Below are positions 36,344-47,885 of a stretch of DNA of 59,370 bases, piece after piece (within the stretch, counting starts at the first letter, position 1; every line of letters starts with the position of its first letter). Where the stretch lies: the NCBI RefSeq assembly GCF_014193845.1, contig NZ_JACHZX010000011.1, positions 1-59,370 of the forward strand, given 5' to 3'. This DNA is from Sphingomonas sp. BK345 (lineage in GTDB: Bacteria > Pseudomonadota > Alphaproteobacteria > Sphingomonadales > Sphingomonadaceae). A program made the position numbers and the translations under genes. The notes under the pieces were generated by a model. The model searched no databases. It had not been told where the DNA came from and saw only the letters and a list, made by a program, of their open reading frames with translations.

Positions 36344-38025
36344 TCATGCCTCCACCCAGGCGACGAAGCGCTCGCCCTCGCGCCACAGCACGCGCTCGGG
36401 TGTCGGCAGCGGCGCGGGATCGTCACCGAGGTCGAGCGCGAGCGCCAGCGTGGTGCCGTCGCCGAGCCGCCAGCGCGCCTCCACCGCCGCCGCGCCAATG
36501 GCGCGCGCGCCGAGCGAGGTCGTACCCTCCAGCCCAGGCACGATCCGCTCGGCGCGCAGGGCGAGCAGGTCGGCGTAGAGCGCGCGCCACGCCGCCGCCT
36601 GCGGCCCCGGCTCGGGGCGCGAGCGCTCGAACGTGCTCGCCGCGTTGGGATCGGGGATGCGCTCGCGCGCCGCCTCGTCGGCGAAGGCGTCGAACTTGGC
36701 GAACTCCTTGCGCCGGCCCTCGCGCACCGCGTCGGCGAGCTCGTCGTGGAAGTCGGTGAAAAACAGGAACGGCGTCTCGCTGCCGTCCGTATCGCCCATG
36801 AACAGCAGCGGCACCTGCGGGCACAGCAGCAGCAGCGCGGTCGCGGCGCGCAGCTTGTCGGGCGCGGTCAGCAGCGTCAGCCGCTCACCCATCGCGCGAT
36901 TGCCGACCTGGTCGTGGTTCTGGAGGAAGGCGACGAAGCGAGTCGGCGGCAGGCCCTTGCTCGGCGTGCCGCGCGGCTTGCCGTCGTGGTTGGGCGAGGG
37001 GTCGCCCTGGTAGATGAAGCCCTCCGCGAGGCAGCGCGCCAGCCGTTCGGCGGGGCGATCGGCGAAGTCGCCGTAATAGGCGCTCGTCTCGCCGGTGAGC
37101 AGCACGTGGAGGACGTTGTGGAAATCGTCGTTCCACTGCGCGTCATAGCCGCCGTCGTTGAGTCGCGCGGCGTCGTTGCGCTCGTTCTCGAGCACGAGAT
37201 GGACGTGGCGGCCCGGCAGCGTGGCGCGCAGCTCGGCCGCCATGGCGTCGAGGAAATCGTCGTCGGCGATGGCGTGGACGGCGTCGAAGCGCAGCCCGTC
37301 GACGCGATAGTCGCGCAGCCACATCAGCGCGTTGTCGACGAAATAGCAGGCCACTGGCGGCGCCGAGACGTTCACCGCGCCGCCCCAGGGCGTGTGGACG
37401 GCCTCATCAAAGAAGCTCTTGGCGTAGAGCCCGAGATAATTCCCGTCGGGGCCGAAGTGGTTGTACACCACGTCGACGAAAACGCTCAGCCCGAGCCCGT
37501 GCGCGGCGTCGACCAGCGTGCGCAGCGCGTCGGGCGTGCCATAGGCCTCGTGCAGCGCGTAGGGCAGCACGCCGTCATAGCCCCAGCCGCGTTCGCCGCC
37601 ATAGGCGCCCAGCGGCATCAGCTCGATCGCGGTGGCGCCGCTGGCCGCGATGTCGGCGAGCCGCTCGGTCATCCCGGCGAAGCCGCCGAGCGCGCCGGCG
37701 TGGAGCTCGACGATCACCATCTCGTGCCACGGCCGCCCGCGCCACTGCGGGTGCTGCCAATCGAAGCGGGTGTCGGTGACGACGCTCCAGCCGTGCACCC
37801 CGCCGTCCTGCCGGCGCGACGCCGGGTCGGGCACGGCCTGGTCGCCGACGCGGAAGCGGTAGCGCGCGCCGGCGCCGACCGGCGCCTCGGCGGCGTACCA
37901 GCCGTCCTCGCCCGCGGTCATCTCGATCGGCGCACTCTCGGCGAGCTCGAGCGTCACCGCCGCGGCGTCGGGCGCCCACAGGCGGAAGCGCGTGCCAGTC
38001 TCCGTCGGCTCGGGACCCCAGGCCA

Positions 38026-38029
<4 letters not shown>
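36344..38029 (-). CDS. treZ: Malto-oligosyltrehalose trehalohydrolase
   Basis: A 561-residue GH13 hydrolase that cuts free trehalose from the product of TreY. An N-terminal CBM48-like domain (RFRLWAPDAAAVTLEL) precedes the barrel. GLRFDAVHAI carries the nucleophile Asp, VLENERNDA the Glu, and LQNHDQVGN the third catalytic Asp. I chose the ATG at 38029 because it overlaps the glgX stop as ATGA; two other nearby ATGs are possible. Together with GlgX, MalQ and TreY it completes a glycogen-to-trehalose route. Trehalose probably protects against osmotic and drying stress. Confidence 0.94.
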
Positions 38030-40134
<2,105 letters not shown>

Positions 40135-40215
40135 GCTCCCGACAGGAGAGAGGCCGCGCTGCCGCGGCCGAAGAGGGAAAGTGTCTCGCGCCGGGGAGGG
40201 GCGCCGCGGCGCGCC

Positions 40216-40605
40216 TCAGGCGCGCTTGGTGCGCGGTCCCGGACGCTTGGGTGCGGCGGTGGCAGCCGGCACCTTGGAGTCGGCGGCCTTCGCGCCACGC
40301 GCGCGCGGCGCCTTGCTGGCGGTGCCCCCGGCCTCGGGGCTGCCTGAGGGGATGGTGGTGGCGGGCGAGTCCGCCGGCTCGTTGGCGAGCGGCTTGGTCA
40401 GCTCGGCGCCGGTGGTCTCGTCGCCGGAGGTGACGGCGGGCGTGTCGCTGCCGTCCTGCGGCTCGGGCGTGGCGGCGGGCTGCTCGCCGGGGAATTCCTG
40501 CTGCGCGCGATGCCAGTGCTCGTCGTGCTTGCCGTGCGGCTCACCCTCGTCCTGCCAGAGGCGATAAGCGCGCTCGCGGATCTGTCCCTCGCGATCGTCC
40601 GACAT
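40216..40605 (-). CDS. DUF2934 protein with long low-complexity tail
   Basis: A 129-residue protein. Residues about 7-35 match the DUF2934 motif found in many soil and plant-associated proteobacteria: IRERAYRLWQDEGEPHGKHDEHWHRA. The remaining 90 residues are Pro/Ala/Thr/Lys-rich and likely disordered, ending in a basic GPRTKRA. AAAAAGGGA precedes the ATG at 40605. The function of DUF2934 is unknown. It is on the same strand as glgX, and similar genes often accompany glycogen and trehalose genes, so a stress-linked role is plausible but unproven. Confidence 0.82.
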   Translation of the reverse strand: MSDDREGQIRERAYRLWQDEGEPHGKHDEHWHRAQQEFPGEQPAATPEPQDGSDTPAVTSGDETTGAELTKPLANEPADSPATTIPSGSPEAGGTASKAPRARGAKAADSKVPAATAAPKRPGPRTKRA

Positions 40606-40700
40606 GCCCGTTCCCTTTTTCCCGGTTTTCCGCGGCTGTAACTCCCGAACCGCGGGATCGTCGCAAGGGGGTTGAGAAAATCGTTGCGGGGGAGCGGCAG

Positions 40701-40836
40701 ATCCTCCCCGCATGGCGGGGAGGGGGGACCATGCGCAGCATGGTGGAGGGGGCTCTCCGCTAGTGCTGCGTTTCGTGGAGAACCCCCTCCACCACGCCCT
40801 TCGAGCGCGGTCCCCCTCCCCGCGAGCGGGGAGGAT
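40701..40836. repeat. Intergenic paired-hairpin repeat, family F, copy 2
   Basis: ATCCTCCCCGCATGGCGGGG and CCCCGCGAGCGGGGAGGAT form inverted outer arms; inner arms GGTGGAGGGGGCT and ACCCCCTCCACC also pair. It matches 31747-31881 in layout and lies between the alcohol dehydrogenase and DUF2934 genes. Confidence 0.85.
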
Positions 40837-40844
40837 TTAGCACC

Positions 40845-41903
40845 TCACCCCTCCGCGAGCGTCGCGTTGTCGATCACGAAGCGGTACTTCACGTCGCTGC
40901 GCTGCATGCGGTCATAGGCCTCGTCGATCTGCTGGATGCGGATCATCTCGATGTCGGCGGTGACGCCCTTCTCGGCGCAGAAGTCGAGCATCTCCTGCGT
41001 CTCGGCGATGCCGCCGATCAGCGAGCCCGCGATCGCGCGGCGGCCGAAGATCAACGTGCCGACGCTGGGCGACGGATGCGGATGCTCGGGCACGCCGACC
41101 AGCACCAGGGTGCCGTCGCGCTTGAGCAGGCCGGTGAAGGCGTCGAGATCGTGGCTCGCGGCGACGGTGTTGAGGATCATGTCGAAGCTGCCGGCATGCG
41201 CCGCCATCTCCTCGCTGTTGCGCGAGTTGATCACCTCGTCGGCGCCCAGCGCCCGGGCGTCCGCGCGCTTCGTCTCCGAAGTGGTGAAGGCGATCACGTG
41301 CGCGCCCATCGCGTGCGCGATCTTGACGCCCATGTGGCCGAGACCGCCAATCCCGACGATGCCGACCTTCTTGCCCGGCCCGACGCCCCAGTGGCGCAGC
41401 GGCGAGTAGGTGGTGATGCCCGCGCACAGCAGCGGCGCGACGGCGGCGATCTGCTCCTCTGGGTGCGAGATCTTGAGCACGAACTTGTCCGACACGGTGA
41501 TCGCCTGCGAATAGCCGCCGAGCGTGTGGCCGGGCGCGTCAGCGGTCGGGCCGTTGTAGGTGCCGACGAAGCCGCCGCCGGTGCAATATTGCTCAAGCCC
41601 CTCGTCGCACGAGGCGCAATGCTGGCAGCTGTCGACCATGCAGCCGACCCCGACCGTGTCCCCGACCTTGAATTTGCTCACCTCGGCGCCGACCGCGGTG
41701 ACATGGCCGACGATCTCGTGGCCCGGCACGCAGGGATACAGCGTGCCGCCCCACTCGCCGCGCACCTGGTGGAGATCGGAGTGGCAGACGCCGCAGTACG
41801 CGATGTCGATCTGGACGTCATGCGGCCCGGGCTCGCGCCTAGTGATATCCATCGGCTCGAGCGGCTTGTCGCCGGCGGTCGCGCCATAGGCTTTGGTGGC
41901 CAT
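40845..41903 (-). CDS. Zinc-dependent NAD(P) alcohol dehydrogenase, CAD/YahK family
   Basis: A 352-residue medium-chain dehydrogenase reducing aldehydes or oxidising alcohols in the cytosol. Catalytic-zinc residues Cys37, His62 and Glu63 are in CGVCHSD and GHEIVG; structural zinc ligands Cys93, Cys96, Cys99 and Cys107 are present. The cofactor fold carries GIGGLGHMG, typical of NADP-preferring cinnamyl-alcohol-dehydrogenase relatives such as E. coli YahK. A LysR gene about 230 bp upstream on the same strand may regulate it; family-E hairpins stand between. The physiological aldehyde is unknown. Confidence 0.9.
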   Translation of the reverse strand: MATKAYGATAGDKPLEPMDITRREPGPHDVQIDIAYCGVCHSDLHQVRGEWGGTLYPCVPGHEIVGHVTAVGAEVSKFKVGDTVGVGCMVDSCQHCASCDEGLEQYCTGGGFVGTYNGPTADAPGHTLGGYSQAITVSDKFVLKISHPEEQIAAVAPLLCAGITTYSPLRHWGVGPGKKVGIVGIGGLGHMGVKIAHAMGAHVIAFTTSETKRADARALGADEVINSRNSEEMAAHAGSFDMILNTVAASHDLDAFTGLLKRDGTLVLVGVPEHPHPSPSVGTLIFGRRAIAGSLIGGIAETQEMLDFCAEKGVTADIEMIRIQQIDEAYDRMQRSDVKYRFVIDNATLAEG

Positions 41904-42031
41904 GATTGTTCCCCTTCAGAAGTGGGCGCGCCTGGCGACGCGCGGGCCTCAGATAGGGCCGCGGCGGCGCCAGCGCAGGCGGGACGTGCGTTCAACGCGG
42001 TGATGAGGATCGCTCAGCGGTGCCTTCCCGT

Positions 42032-42108
42032 GTGCTCCTGCGCACGCAGGAGCGCAGAGCTACAAGCGCAGCGTTCGGGAGCCTGGGCTCCTGCGTGCGC
42101 AGGAGCAC
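42032..42108. repeat. Tandem hairpin repeats, family E, copy 4
   Basis: Two hairpins of the same kind stand about 50 bases apart: GCTCCTGCG-CA-CGCAGGAGC (42034-42053) and GCTCCTGCG-TG-CGCAGGAGC (42087-42106). Each has a 9-bp stem with a two-base loop. Confidence 0.85.
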
Positions 42109-42132
42109 GGACCGGCTACATCGAGACGCTAC

Positions 42133-43038
42133 TCACCCCAGCGGCCGCCTCTCCCGGATGTGATCGGCGAGCAGGCGCAGCGCGGTCGGCACCTGGCGGC
42201 GGCTCGAATAATAGAGGTGATAGCCGCCACCGACCGCGGCCCAGTCCTCCAGCACCAGCCGCAGCGTACCCTCGCCCAGCGCGCCCGCGAAGACCGGCTC
42301 GGGCCCGTACATCAGCCCCGCGCCGCCGCGCGCCAGCGTCAGGCCGAGATCGGTATCGTCGATCGTCAGCGCGCCGGGCACGTCGATCGCCAACTCCTCG
42401 TCGCCGCGCTCGAACTCCCAGTGGTAGATGCGCCCGGCGCCCTGGCGCAGCCGCACGCAGCGATGCTGCGCCAGTTCGCGCGGGTGCGCCGGCGTGCCGA
42501 AGCGGTCGAGATAGGCCGGCGTTGCGGCCACCACCCAGCGGATGTCGCGCGAGAGCCGCAGCGCGATCATGTCCTCGGGCACGGTGCCGCCGTAGCGGAT
42601 CCCGGCGTCGAACCCCTCGCCGACGACGTCGACCAACCGGTTGCTCGCGACCACGTCGACCTCGATATCGGGGTAGCGCTCGACGAAGCCGGGCAGCACC
42701 GGCGCGAGCAGCAGCCGCGCCGCGTCGACCACCACGTTGAGCCGGATCCGCCCCGCTGGCGCGTCGCGGAACCGGTTGAGCGCCTCGATCGCGCCGTCGA
42801 TCGCGCGCAGCGGGTCGCTGATCGAGTCGCGCAACTGCTCGCCCGCGGCGGTTAGCGTGACGCTGCGGTTGGTGCGGTGGAGCAGCCGCACGCCCAGCCG
42901 CGCCTCGAGCGCCTTCATCGAGTGGCTCAGCGCCGAAGCGGTGACGCGCAGCTCCACCGCCGCACGCGCGAAGCTCAGGTGGCGCGCGATGACGAGGAAG
43001 TAGCTGAGATCGGGCAGGTCGCCGCGGGCGGTGGACAT
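42133..43038 (-). CDS. LysR-family transcriptional regulator
   Basis: A 301-residue LTTR. The N-terminal winged helix (LSYFLVIARHLSFARAAVELRVTASALSHSMKALE) is clear, though residues around the recognition helix (TASALSHSMK) match the family pattern with Ser for Gln. A periplasmic-binding-like effector domain follows. Such regulators often control the adjacent dehydrogenase; here the same-strand ADH lies downstream. The MFS gene stops about 40 bases upstream, so the promoter is short or inside that gene. The effector is unknown. Confidence 0.88.
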   Translation of the reverse strand: MSTARGDLPDLSYFLVIARHLSFARAAVELRVTASALSHSMKALEARLGVRLLHRTNRSVTLTAAGEQLRDSISDPLRAIDGAIEALNRFRDAPAGRIRLNVVVDAARLLLAPVLPGFVERYPDIEVDVVASNRLVDVVGEGFDAGIRYGGTVPEDMIALRLSRDIRWVVAATPAYLDRFGTPAHPRELAQHRCVRLRQGAGRIYHWEFERGDEELAIDVPGALTIDDTDLGLTLARGGAGLMYGPEPVFAGALGEGTLRLVLEDWAAVGGGYHLYYSSRRQVPTALRLLADHIRERRPLG

Positions 43039-43078
43039 GACGCCGATGTGCGACCTCGCCGCCGTGCTGGCAACCGCG

Positions 43079-44284
43079 TCAGCGCCGCGCGCGCACCAGC
43101 GTCACCGCGCCGGTGCCGAGCGCGGTGAGCACCGCCAGCACCGTCAGCAGCAGCGCGAAGTCGCGCGGCGTCGCCAAGGTCCAGGTCAGCAGCGGGCCGA
43201 GCAGCGCCGGCAGCGTGTTGGTCAGGTTGAGCAGCCCGAGGTCGCGCCCGCGCCGCCGCGGGTCGGGCAGCAGCTGCAGCGCGAACGCCGAGTGGAGCGC
43301 GAGGAACACCGCCGAGCCGACCGAATAGGTCGCGAAGCCGATCGCCGCAGCGGTGGTGCCGGCCGCCAGCGCCATCGTGCCCAGCCCGGCCACCGCGACC
43401 AGCCCGGCGGCGACGAGGAAGGGCTGGCGCCGCCCGACGCGGTCGGACCAGCGCCCGACCAGCAGCGCGAGCGGCAGCGGGATGACGTAGCAGATCGTCA
43501 GGAGGGTGCCGACCTGGCGCGCGAGCACGAGCTGGCGCTCGCCCGGCGCGATGCTCTCGAACACGTAGAGCAGGTAGAGCGACAGCGCCGCGGTGGCGAG
43601 CTGCATCAGCAGCCGCGCCGCCGCGGCGATCAGCAGGTCGCGGCGCGGCAGAAGCGGCGCGGTCGCGGGGGCGGTCTCGTCCGCGCCGCCGCCATCGCCG
43701 CGCAGCAGCAGCAGCGGCAGCAGCGCCAGCGCGGCGAGCAGCGGCACCACCGCTAGGCGGGTCGCGTCGGCGAGCCCTTCGTCCGCTACCAGCACAGCCG
43801 AGAGCAGCGCCGCGACCGGGTTGCCGAGCGCGATCAGTCCGGCGGCAAGACCTTTGCGCGCGTCGGGCACCTCGTCGGCCATGATCGGCAGCAGCGGCGC
43901 GAGCACCGCGTTGACCGCGACCTGGAACAGCACCACCGCGGCCACGATCGTCACCGCGGTGGAAGCCGAGGCGACCAAAACGTAGCTTGCCGCGGTGGCG
44001 ACCAGCCCGCCCGCGACCCAACGCCGCCGCCCCCCACCGCGCGCCACCGAACGGTCGCTGAGCCAGCCGAACAGCACGTTGGCCGCGCTGGCCGCGACCG
44101 CGCCGAGGATCGCGGTGAGGCTCAGCAGCGGGATGCGCGCGTCGCCCGCGATGGCGTGGATCTTGAGCGGCAGCAGCAACGTGAGCAGCGGCAGGTAGGC
44201 GATCACCCCGCCCATGTTGGCGAGCGCGAAGGCCAGCAGGAACCACGCCGGACGCGCGGGGCGGGGAAGAGCGGGAAAGGCCAT
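43079..44284 (-). CDS. MFS transporter, glycoside/disaccharide type
   Basis: A 401-residue inner-membrane transporter with about 12 helices and a long central loop (GDGGGADETAPATA). FGWLSDRSVARGGGRRRWV in loop 2-3 and the second-half GRWSDRVGRRQPF are MFS signatures, resembling SLC45/GPH-type sugar carriers. I use the ATG at 44284, but 44296 is also possible; neither has a clear ribosome site. It diverges from a LacI regulator across about 120 bp, the classic arrangement for a repressor of its own sugar transporter. Confidence 0.78.
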   Translation of the reverse strand: MAFPALPRPARPAWFLLAFALANMGGVIAYLPLLTLLLPLKIHAIAGDARIPLLSLTAILGAVAASAANVLFGWLSDRSVARGGGRRRWVAGGLVATAASYVLVASASTAVTIVAAVVLFQVAVNAVLAPLLPIMADEVPDARKGLAAGLIALGNPVAALLSAVLVADEGLADATRLAVVPLLAALALLPLLLLRGDGGGADETAPATAPLLPRRDLLIAAAARLLMQLATAALSLYLLYVFESIAPGERQLVLARQVGTLLTICYVIPLPLALLVGRWSDRVGRRQPFLVAAGLVAVAGLGTMALAAGTTAAAIGFATYSVGSAVFLALHSAFALQLLPDPRRRGRDLGLLNLTNTLPALLGPLLTWTLATPRDFALLLTVLAVLTALGTGAVTLVRARR

Positions 44285-44405
44285 GGACGCGCGCATGATA
44301 GGGCCGCGCGACCGCCGCGCCACCCTCGACCTCAACGCGATGGCGGGGCGTGGCGCGCTTGGCTATGGCGGGCGCCGCCGGGCAGCGGCGATCGGGGGAG
44401 CGGGG

Positions 44406-45455
44406 ATGGCACGGCGGCGGCAGACGGTGACGATCAAGCATGTCGCGGCGGACGCCGGCGTGTCGCTGCAGACCGTCAGCCGCGTGATCAACAACGAGCC
44501 CAACGTCCGCCCGGCGATGGCCGAGCGCGTGCGCGAGGCGATCACGCGTCTGGGCTATGTCCCCTCGCTGGCGGCGCAGCGCATGGGCGGCTCGCGCAGC
44601 TATCTGATCCTGGCGCTCAACGACCGCGACCGTACGATCAGCGACTGGCGCGCGCGCCAGGGCACCGACTGGGTCGACCAGATGCTGCTCGGCGGCATGC
44701 TGACCTGCGCGCGCCACGGCTATCGCCTGCTGCTCGAGCTGGTCGACACGCACAGCGACCGGATCGAGCGCGAGCTCGCCGCGACGATCGCGGCGCTCCA
44801 GCCCGATGGCGTGATCTTGACTCCGCCGCACTCGGACAACCCGCTCATCGCCGAGCTGCTCGACCGGCACGACATCGCCTTCGCGCGGATCGGCGCGCAG
44901 GGCGGCGGCACCGGCATCGCGCTGTCGATGGCGGACGAGGCGGGGGCGCGGCGCGCCACCGAGCACCTGCTGGCGCTCGGCCACCGCCGCATCGGCTTCG
45001 TCGCGGGGCCGGAGGATTATACCACCAGCGCGCAGCGGGCCGACGGCTGGCGCGGCGCGATGCGCGAGGCCGGCGCGAGCTGCGACGGGCTGCTCGCGGT
45101 CGGCAACTTCGATTTCCCGAGCGGCGAGGCGGCCGCGCACGCGCTGCTCGGCGCGGCGGTGCCGCCCAGCGCGATCCTGGCGAGCAGCGACCAGATGGCG
45201 CTGGGCGTGCTCGCCGCGGCGCGCGAGCGTGGCCTCAGCGTGCCAGAGGACCTGTCGGTGGTGAGCTTCGACGACACGCCGATCGCGCGCTTCGCGCACC
45301 CGCCGCTCACCGCGATGGAGCAGCCGATTGCGGCGGTGACGGCGCGCGCGGTGGAGCTGATCATCGCGCAGCTCGGCGGCCGGGCCCGACCCGCCGCGCC
45401 GGTGGTGATCGCGGGCGAGCTCAAGGTGCGCGCCTCGACCGCGGCGCCGCGATGA
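44406..45455 (+). CDS. LacI-family transcriptional regulator
   Basis: A 349-residue repressor. The helix-turn-helix TIKHVAADAGVSLQTVSRVINNEPNVRP is textbook LacI, followed by a periplasmic-binding-type sugar domain (FVAGPEDYTTSAQRADGW, SSDQMALGVLAAARERGLSVPEDLSVV). The ATG at 44406 follows GGGGGAG. Earlier in-frame ATGs exist but add a non-conserved basic extension. It is divergent from the MFS gene and is its likely regulator. No other carbohydrate gene adjoins the pair, so the ligand cannot be guessed. Confidence 0.88.
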   Translation: MARRRQTVTIKHVAADAGVSLQTVSRVINNEPNVRPAMAERVREAITRLGYVPSLAAQRMGGSRSYLILALNDRDRTISDWRARQGTDWVDQMLLGGMLTCARHGYRLLLELVDTHSDRIERELAATIAALQPDGVILTPPHSDNPLIAELLDRHDIAFARIGAQGGGTGIALSMADEAGARRATEHLLALGHRRIGFVAGPEDYTTSAQRADGWRGAMREAGASCDGLLAVGNFDFPSGEAAAHALLGAAVPPSAILASSDQMALGVLAAARERGLSVPEDLSVVSFDDTPIARFAHPPLTAMEQPIAAVTARAVELIIAQLGGRARPAAPVVIAGELKVRASTAAPR

Positions 45456-45517
45456 GGGGAGGTGTCGTCGATAGAAATTGTCCAAGCGCAGCCGGGACGA
45501 CCCACCCGCCGCTGGCG

Positions 45518-45609
45518 TCATCCTGAACTCGTTTCAGGATCCACCGCTTCGCAGGCGCCTCACGCCTCAGGTGCGCGGCGCCGTGGATCTCGAAACGAGT
45601 TCAGGATGA
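45518..45609. repeat. Intergenic paired-hairpin repeat, family A, copy 3
   Basis: TCCTGAACTCGTTTCAGGA and CTCGAAACGAGTTCAGGA are the inverted arms with GGATCCACC and GTGGATC inside. It lies in the convergent gap between the LacI and GGDEF-EAL genes. Confidence 0.85.
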
Positions 45610-45657
45610 CGGCGAAGAGAGAGGGTGCCGAGCCATCTTCCGCCGACCCATCCTCCC

Positions 45658-47613
45658 TCAAGCCGCCTCGCGCCGCCGCTCCCACTCGCGCACCAGCGTC
45701 GCGGCGGCCTCCGCCTCGACCGGGGGCGAGAACAGATAACCCTGCACCGCGCCGCAGCCGATCCGCAGCAGCGCGTCGAGCTGCGCCTCGGTCTCCACGC
45801 CCTCCGCCACGCATTCCAGCGCCAGCGAGCGGCACAGGGCCACCACCGCCGCCACCACCGCCCAGCCGCGCGCGGCCTCGTCGTCGGCGAGGAAGCTGCG
45901 GTCGATCTTCACCTTGTCGAGCGGCAGCTGGTGCAGGTTGCTGAGGCTGGAATGGCCGGTGCCGAAATCGTCGAGCGCCACCTTGATGCCGCGCGCACGC
46001 AGCTGCGCCAGCGCGCGCGCCGCCGCGGGCGGGTCGCGCATCACCGCGGTCTCGGTCACCTCGATCCAGATCCGCTCGGCCGCCACGCCCGAGGCGGTGA
46101 TCTCGCGCTCGATCGCCGTCATCGTCGCGGGCGAATGCAGGTCGCACGCCGAGAGGTTGAACGACAGCGCCAGCTCGGCCGGTAGCGCGCGCGCCGCCGC
46201 GAAGCCCTTGCGGAACACCGCCAGCGTGATGTCGTGGATCAGCGACGAGCGCTCCGCGATGGCGACGAATTCGGCCGGGGGTACCTCGCCCACGAGCGGG
46301 CTGTGCCAGCGCGCGAGCCACTCCACCGCCACGATCGTGCCGCTCGCCGCGGCCACGATCGGCTGGGCGACGACGCGCAGCTCGTCGTCGAGCGCGCTGG
46401 CCTGGAGCGCGGCCTCGATCGCGCGGTCGGTGCGGATCGCGCGCGCCATATCGGGCGTGAACACGCAGGTGCCGCCGCCGTTGACTCGCTTGGCATGGTA
46501 GAGCGCATAGTCGGCGCGATCGAACAGCTCGCCCGCCAGCGCGCCCGCCGCCTCCACCTCGCCCGAGAGTGCCAGCCCGAGCGAGCCGCCCACCGCGACG
46601 CGCAGCTCGCCGACGCTGAACGGCGCGGCGATGCTCTGGCACAGCCACTCGGCCGCGGCGACCGCCTCGTCGCGCGCGCCCAGAGTGAGCAGGCCGAACT
46701 CGTCGCCCCCGAGCCGGTAGATGGTGGTGGTGCCGCCCGCGATCGCGCGCATCCGCCGCGCCAGCTCGACGAGCAGCAGGTCACCGATTTGGTGACCGTA
46801 GGTGTCGTTGACCGGCTTGAAGCGGTCGAGGTCGAGCAGCCCGACCGCGAAGGGCGTGCCGTCGCGCGCGGCCGCGAGCAGGTCGAGATCATGGTGGAAC
46901 TGGCGGCGGTTGGGCAGCGCGGTGAGGCTGTCGGTCAGCGCCAGCCGGCCGTTCTCGGCGTTGAGCCGCACCAGCTCGGCGTGCTGCTGCTCCAGCGCGG
47001 CGCGCGCCGCGACCTGGTCGCGGAAATAGTCGAAGCTGTTGAACAGCACGCGCAGCAGCACCGCGACGACCAGCGCCACGTTGGTGGCAATCACCGCGAA
47101 CATGATCTGATAATGCGCGAGGCAGGCGGCGATGAAGGGGGGGACGACCATCGTCGCCACCAGCAGCGCGGCCTGCGGCAGCGACATCAGGCAGAAGACG
47201 CAGCCCATCACCGTGGTCGAGAGATACACTGCGGCGTGCGTCTGCTGCGCCGCGCCGCCGTAGCGCATCAGCAGCAGCGACCAGACCATGTAAGCGGTGG
47301 CGATCGGTGCAGCGGCGGCGGTGATCGTGCGCAGCTGGCGACGCGCGGCGGCGGGGGAGGGCGCGACGCTGCGGCGGCCGGCACGGGCCCAGCGCAGCAG
47401 CCGGATCAGCGTGACGGCGAAGAGCAGCGTGGGCACGGTCACGGTGAGCAGCGCGGGCGCACTGCCGCGGTGAGTCACCGCGACCGCGAGCGAGTTGATC
47501 AGCAGCAGGCCGTAGAGCAGCGGCACCTGGCGATAGAGGTTGGTGACCTGGGCGATCGCCAGCCGCGGATCGTCACCGATCCCGGCGTACCAACGATACA
47601 GCCGCCTCACCAT
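45658..47613 (-). CDS. Membrane GGDEF-EAL cyclic-di-GMP enzyme
   Basis: A 651-residue inner-membrane protein. The N-terminal half has about six hydrophobic helices, then a short coiled stretch (ALEQQHAELVRLNAENGRLALTD), a diguanylate cyclase domain and a phosphodiesterase domain. The cyclase motif GGDEF is intact near residue 300. The phosphodiesterase motif is EWL rather than EAL near 430, but the metal/catalytic residues in FNLSACDL, IEVTE, DDFGTGHSSL, KIDRSF and EGVETE are present, so both activities are possible. I start at the ATG of MVRRLYRW; an ATG at 47658 is also in frame. The net direction of c-di-GMP turnover cannot be read from sequence. Confidence 0.9.
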   Translation of the reverse strand: MVRRLYRWYAGIGDDPRLAIAQVTNLYRQVPLLYGLLLINSLAVAVTHRGSAPALLTVTVPTLLFAVTLIRLLRWARAGRRSVAPSPAAARRQLRTITAAAAPIATAYMVWSLLLMRYGGAAQQTHAAVYLSTTVMGCVFCLMSLPQAALLVATMVVPPFIAACLAHYQIMFAVIATNVALVVAVLLRVLFNSFDYFRDQVAARAALEQQHAELVRLNAENGRLALTDSLTALPNRRQFHHDLDLLAAARDGTPFAVGLLDLDRFKPVNDTYGHQIGDLLLVELARRMRAIAGGTTTIYRLGGDEFGLLTLGARDEAVAAAEWLCQSIAAPFSVGELRVAVGGSLGLALSGEVEAAGALAGELFDRADYALYHAKRVNGGGTCVFTPDMARAIRTDRAIEAALQASALDDELRVVAQPIVAAASGTIVAVEWLARWHSPLVGEVPPAEFVAIAERSSLIHDITLAVFRKGFAAARALPAELALSFNLSACDLHSPATMTAIEREITASGVAAERIWIEVTETAVMRDPPAAARALAQLRARGIKVALDDFGTGHSSLSNLHQLPLDKVKIDRSFLADDEAARGWAVVAAVVALCRSLALECVAEGVETEAQLDALLRIGCGAVQGYLFSPPVEAEAAATLVREWERRREAA

Positions 47614-47813
47614 CGCCACCCCCAGACCGCGCGCGCCCTTTCCCCCGCGGCGATCCATAGAGCGGATGGACTGACGATACACTAACGCGGCGACGGCGAT
47701 TCCTTCCAATTCAGGCGGTCTGCGGGGTGACGGCCCAGGCGCTTCTTGCGACGGCGAGCCTGCTGCCCGCTCCGACGTCACTTCGAGGGAATGCGGCGCA
47801 TCAACCAACCCTT

Positions 47814-47844
47814 CCGTCATCCCAGACTTGGTTCGGGATGACGG
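47814..47844. repeat. Single hairpin, family B core
   Basis: CCGTCATCCC (47814-47823) and GGGATGACGG (47835-47844) pair as a perfect 10-bp stem with an 11-base loop. It is like one arm of a family-B repeat standing alone, at the end of the mechanosensitive channel gene. Confidence 0.75.
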
Positions 47845-47885
47845 AGGTAGAGGGGAAGTTACTCACCGCGTCGTTCGTGGCGGCT

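Noticed and set aside
42975..45521. 848-residue minus-strand frame across the MFS and LacI region
   Set aside because: It overlaps the LacI gene antisense and the MFS gene in another frame; both of those have textbook motifs.
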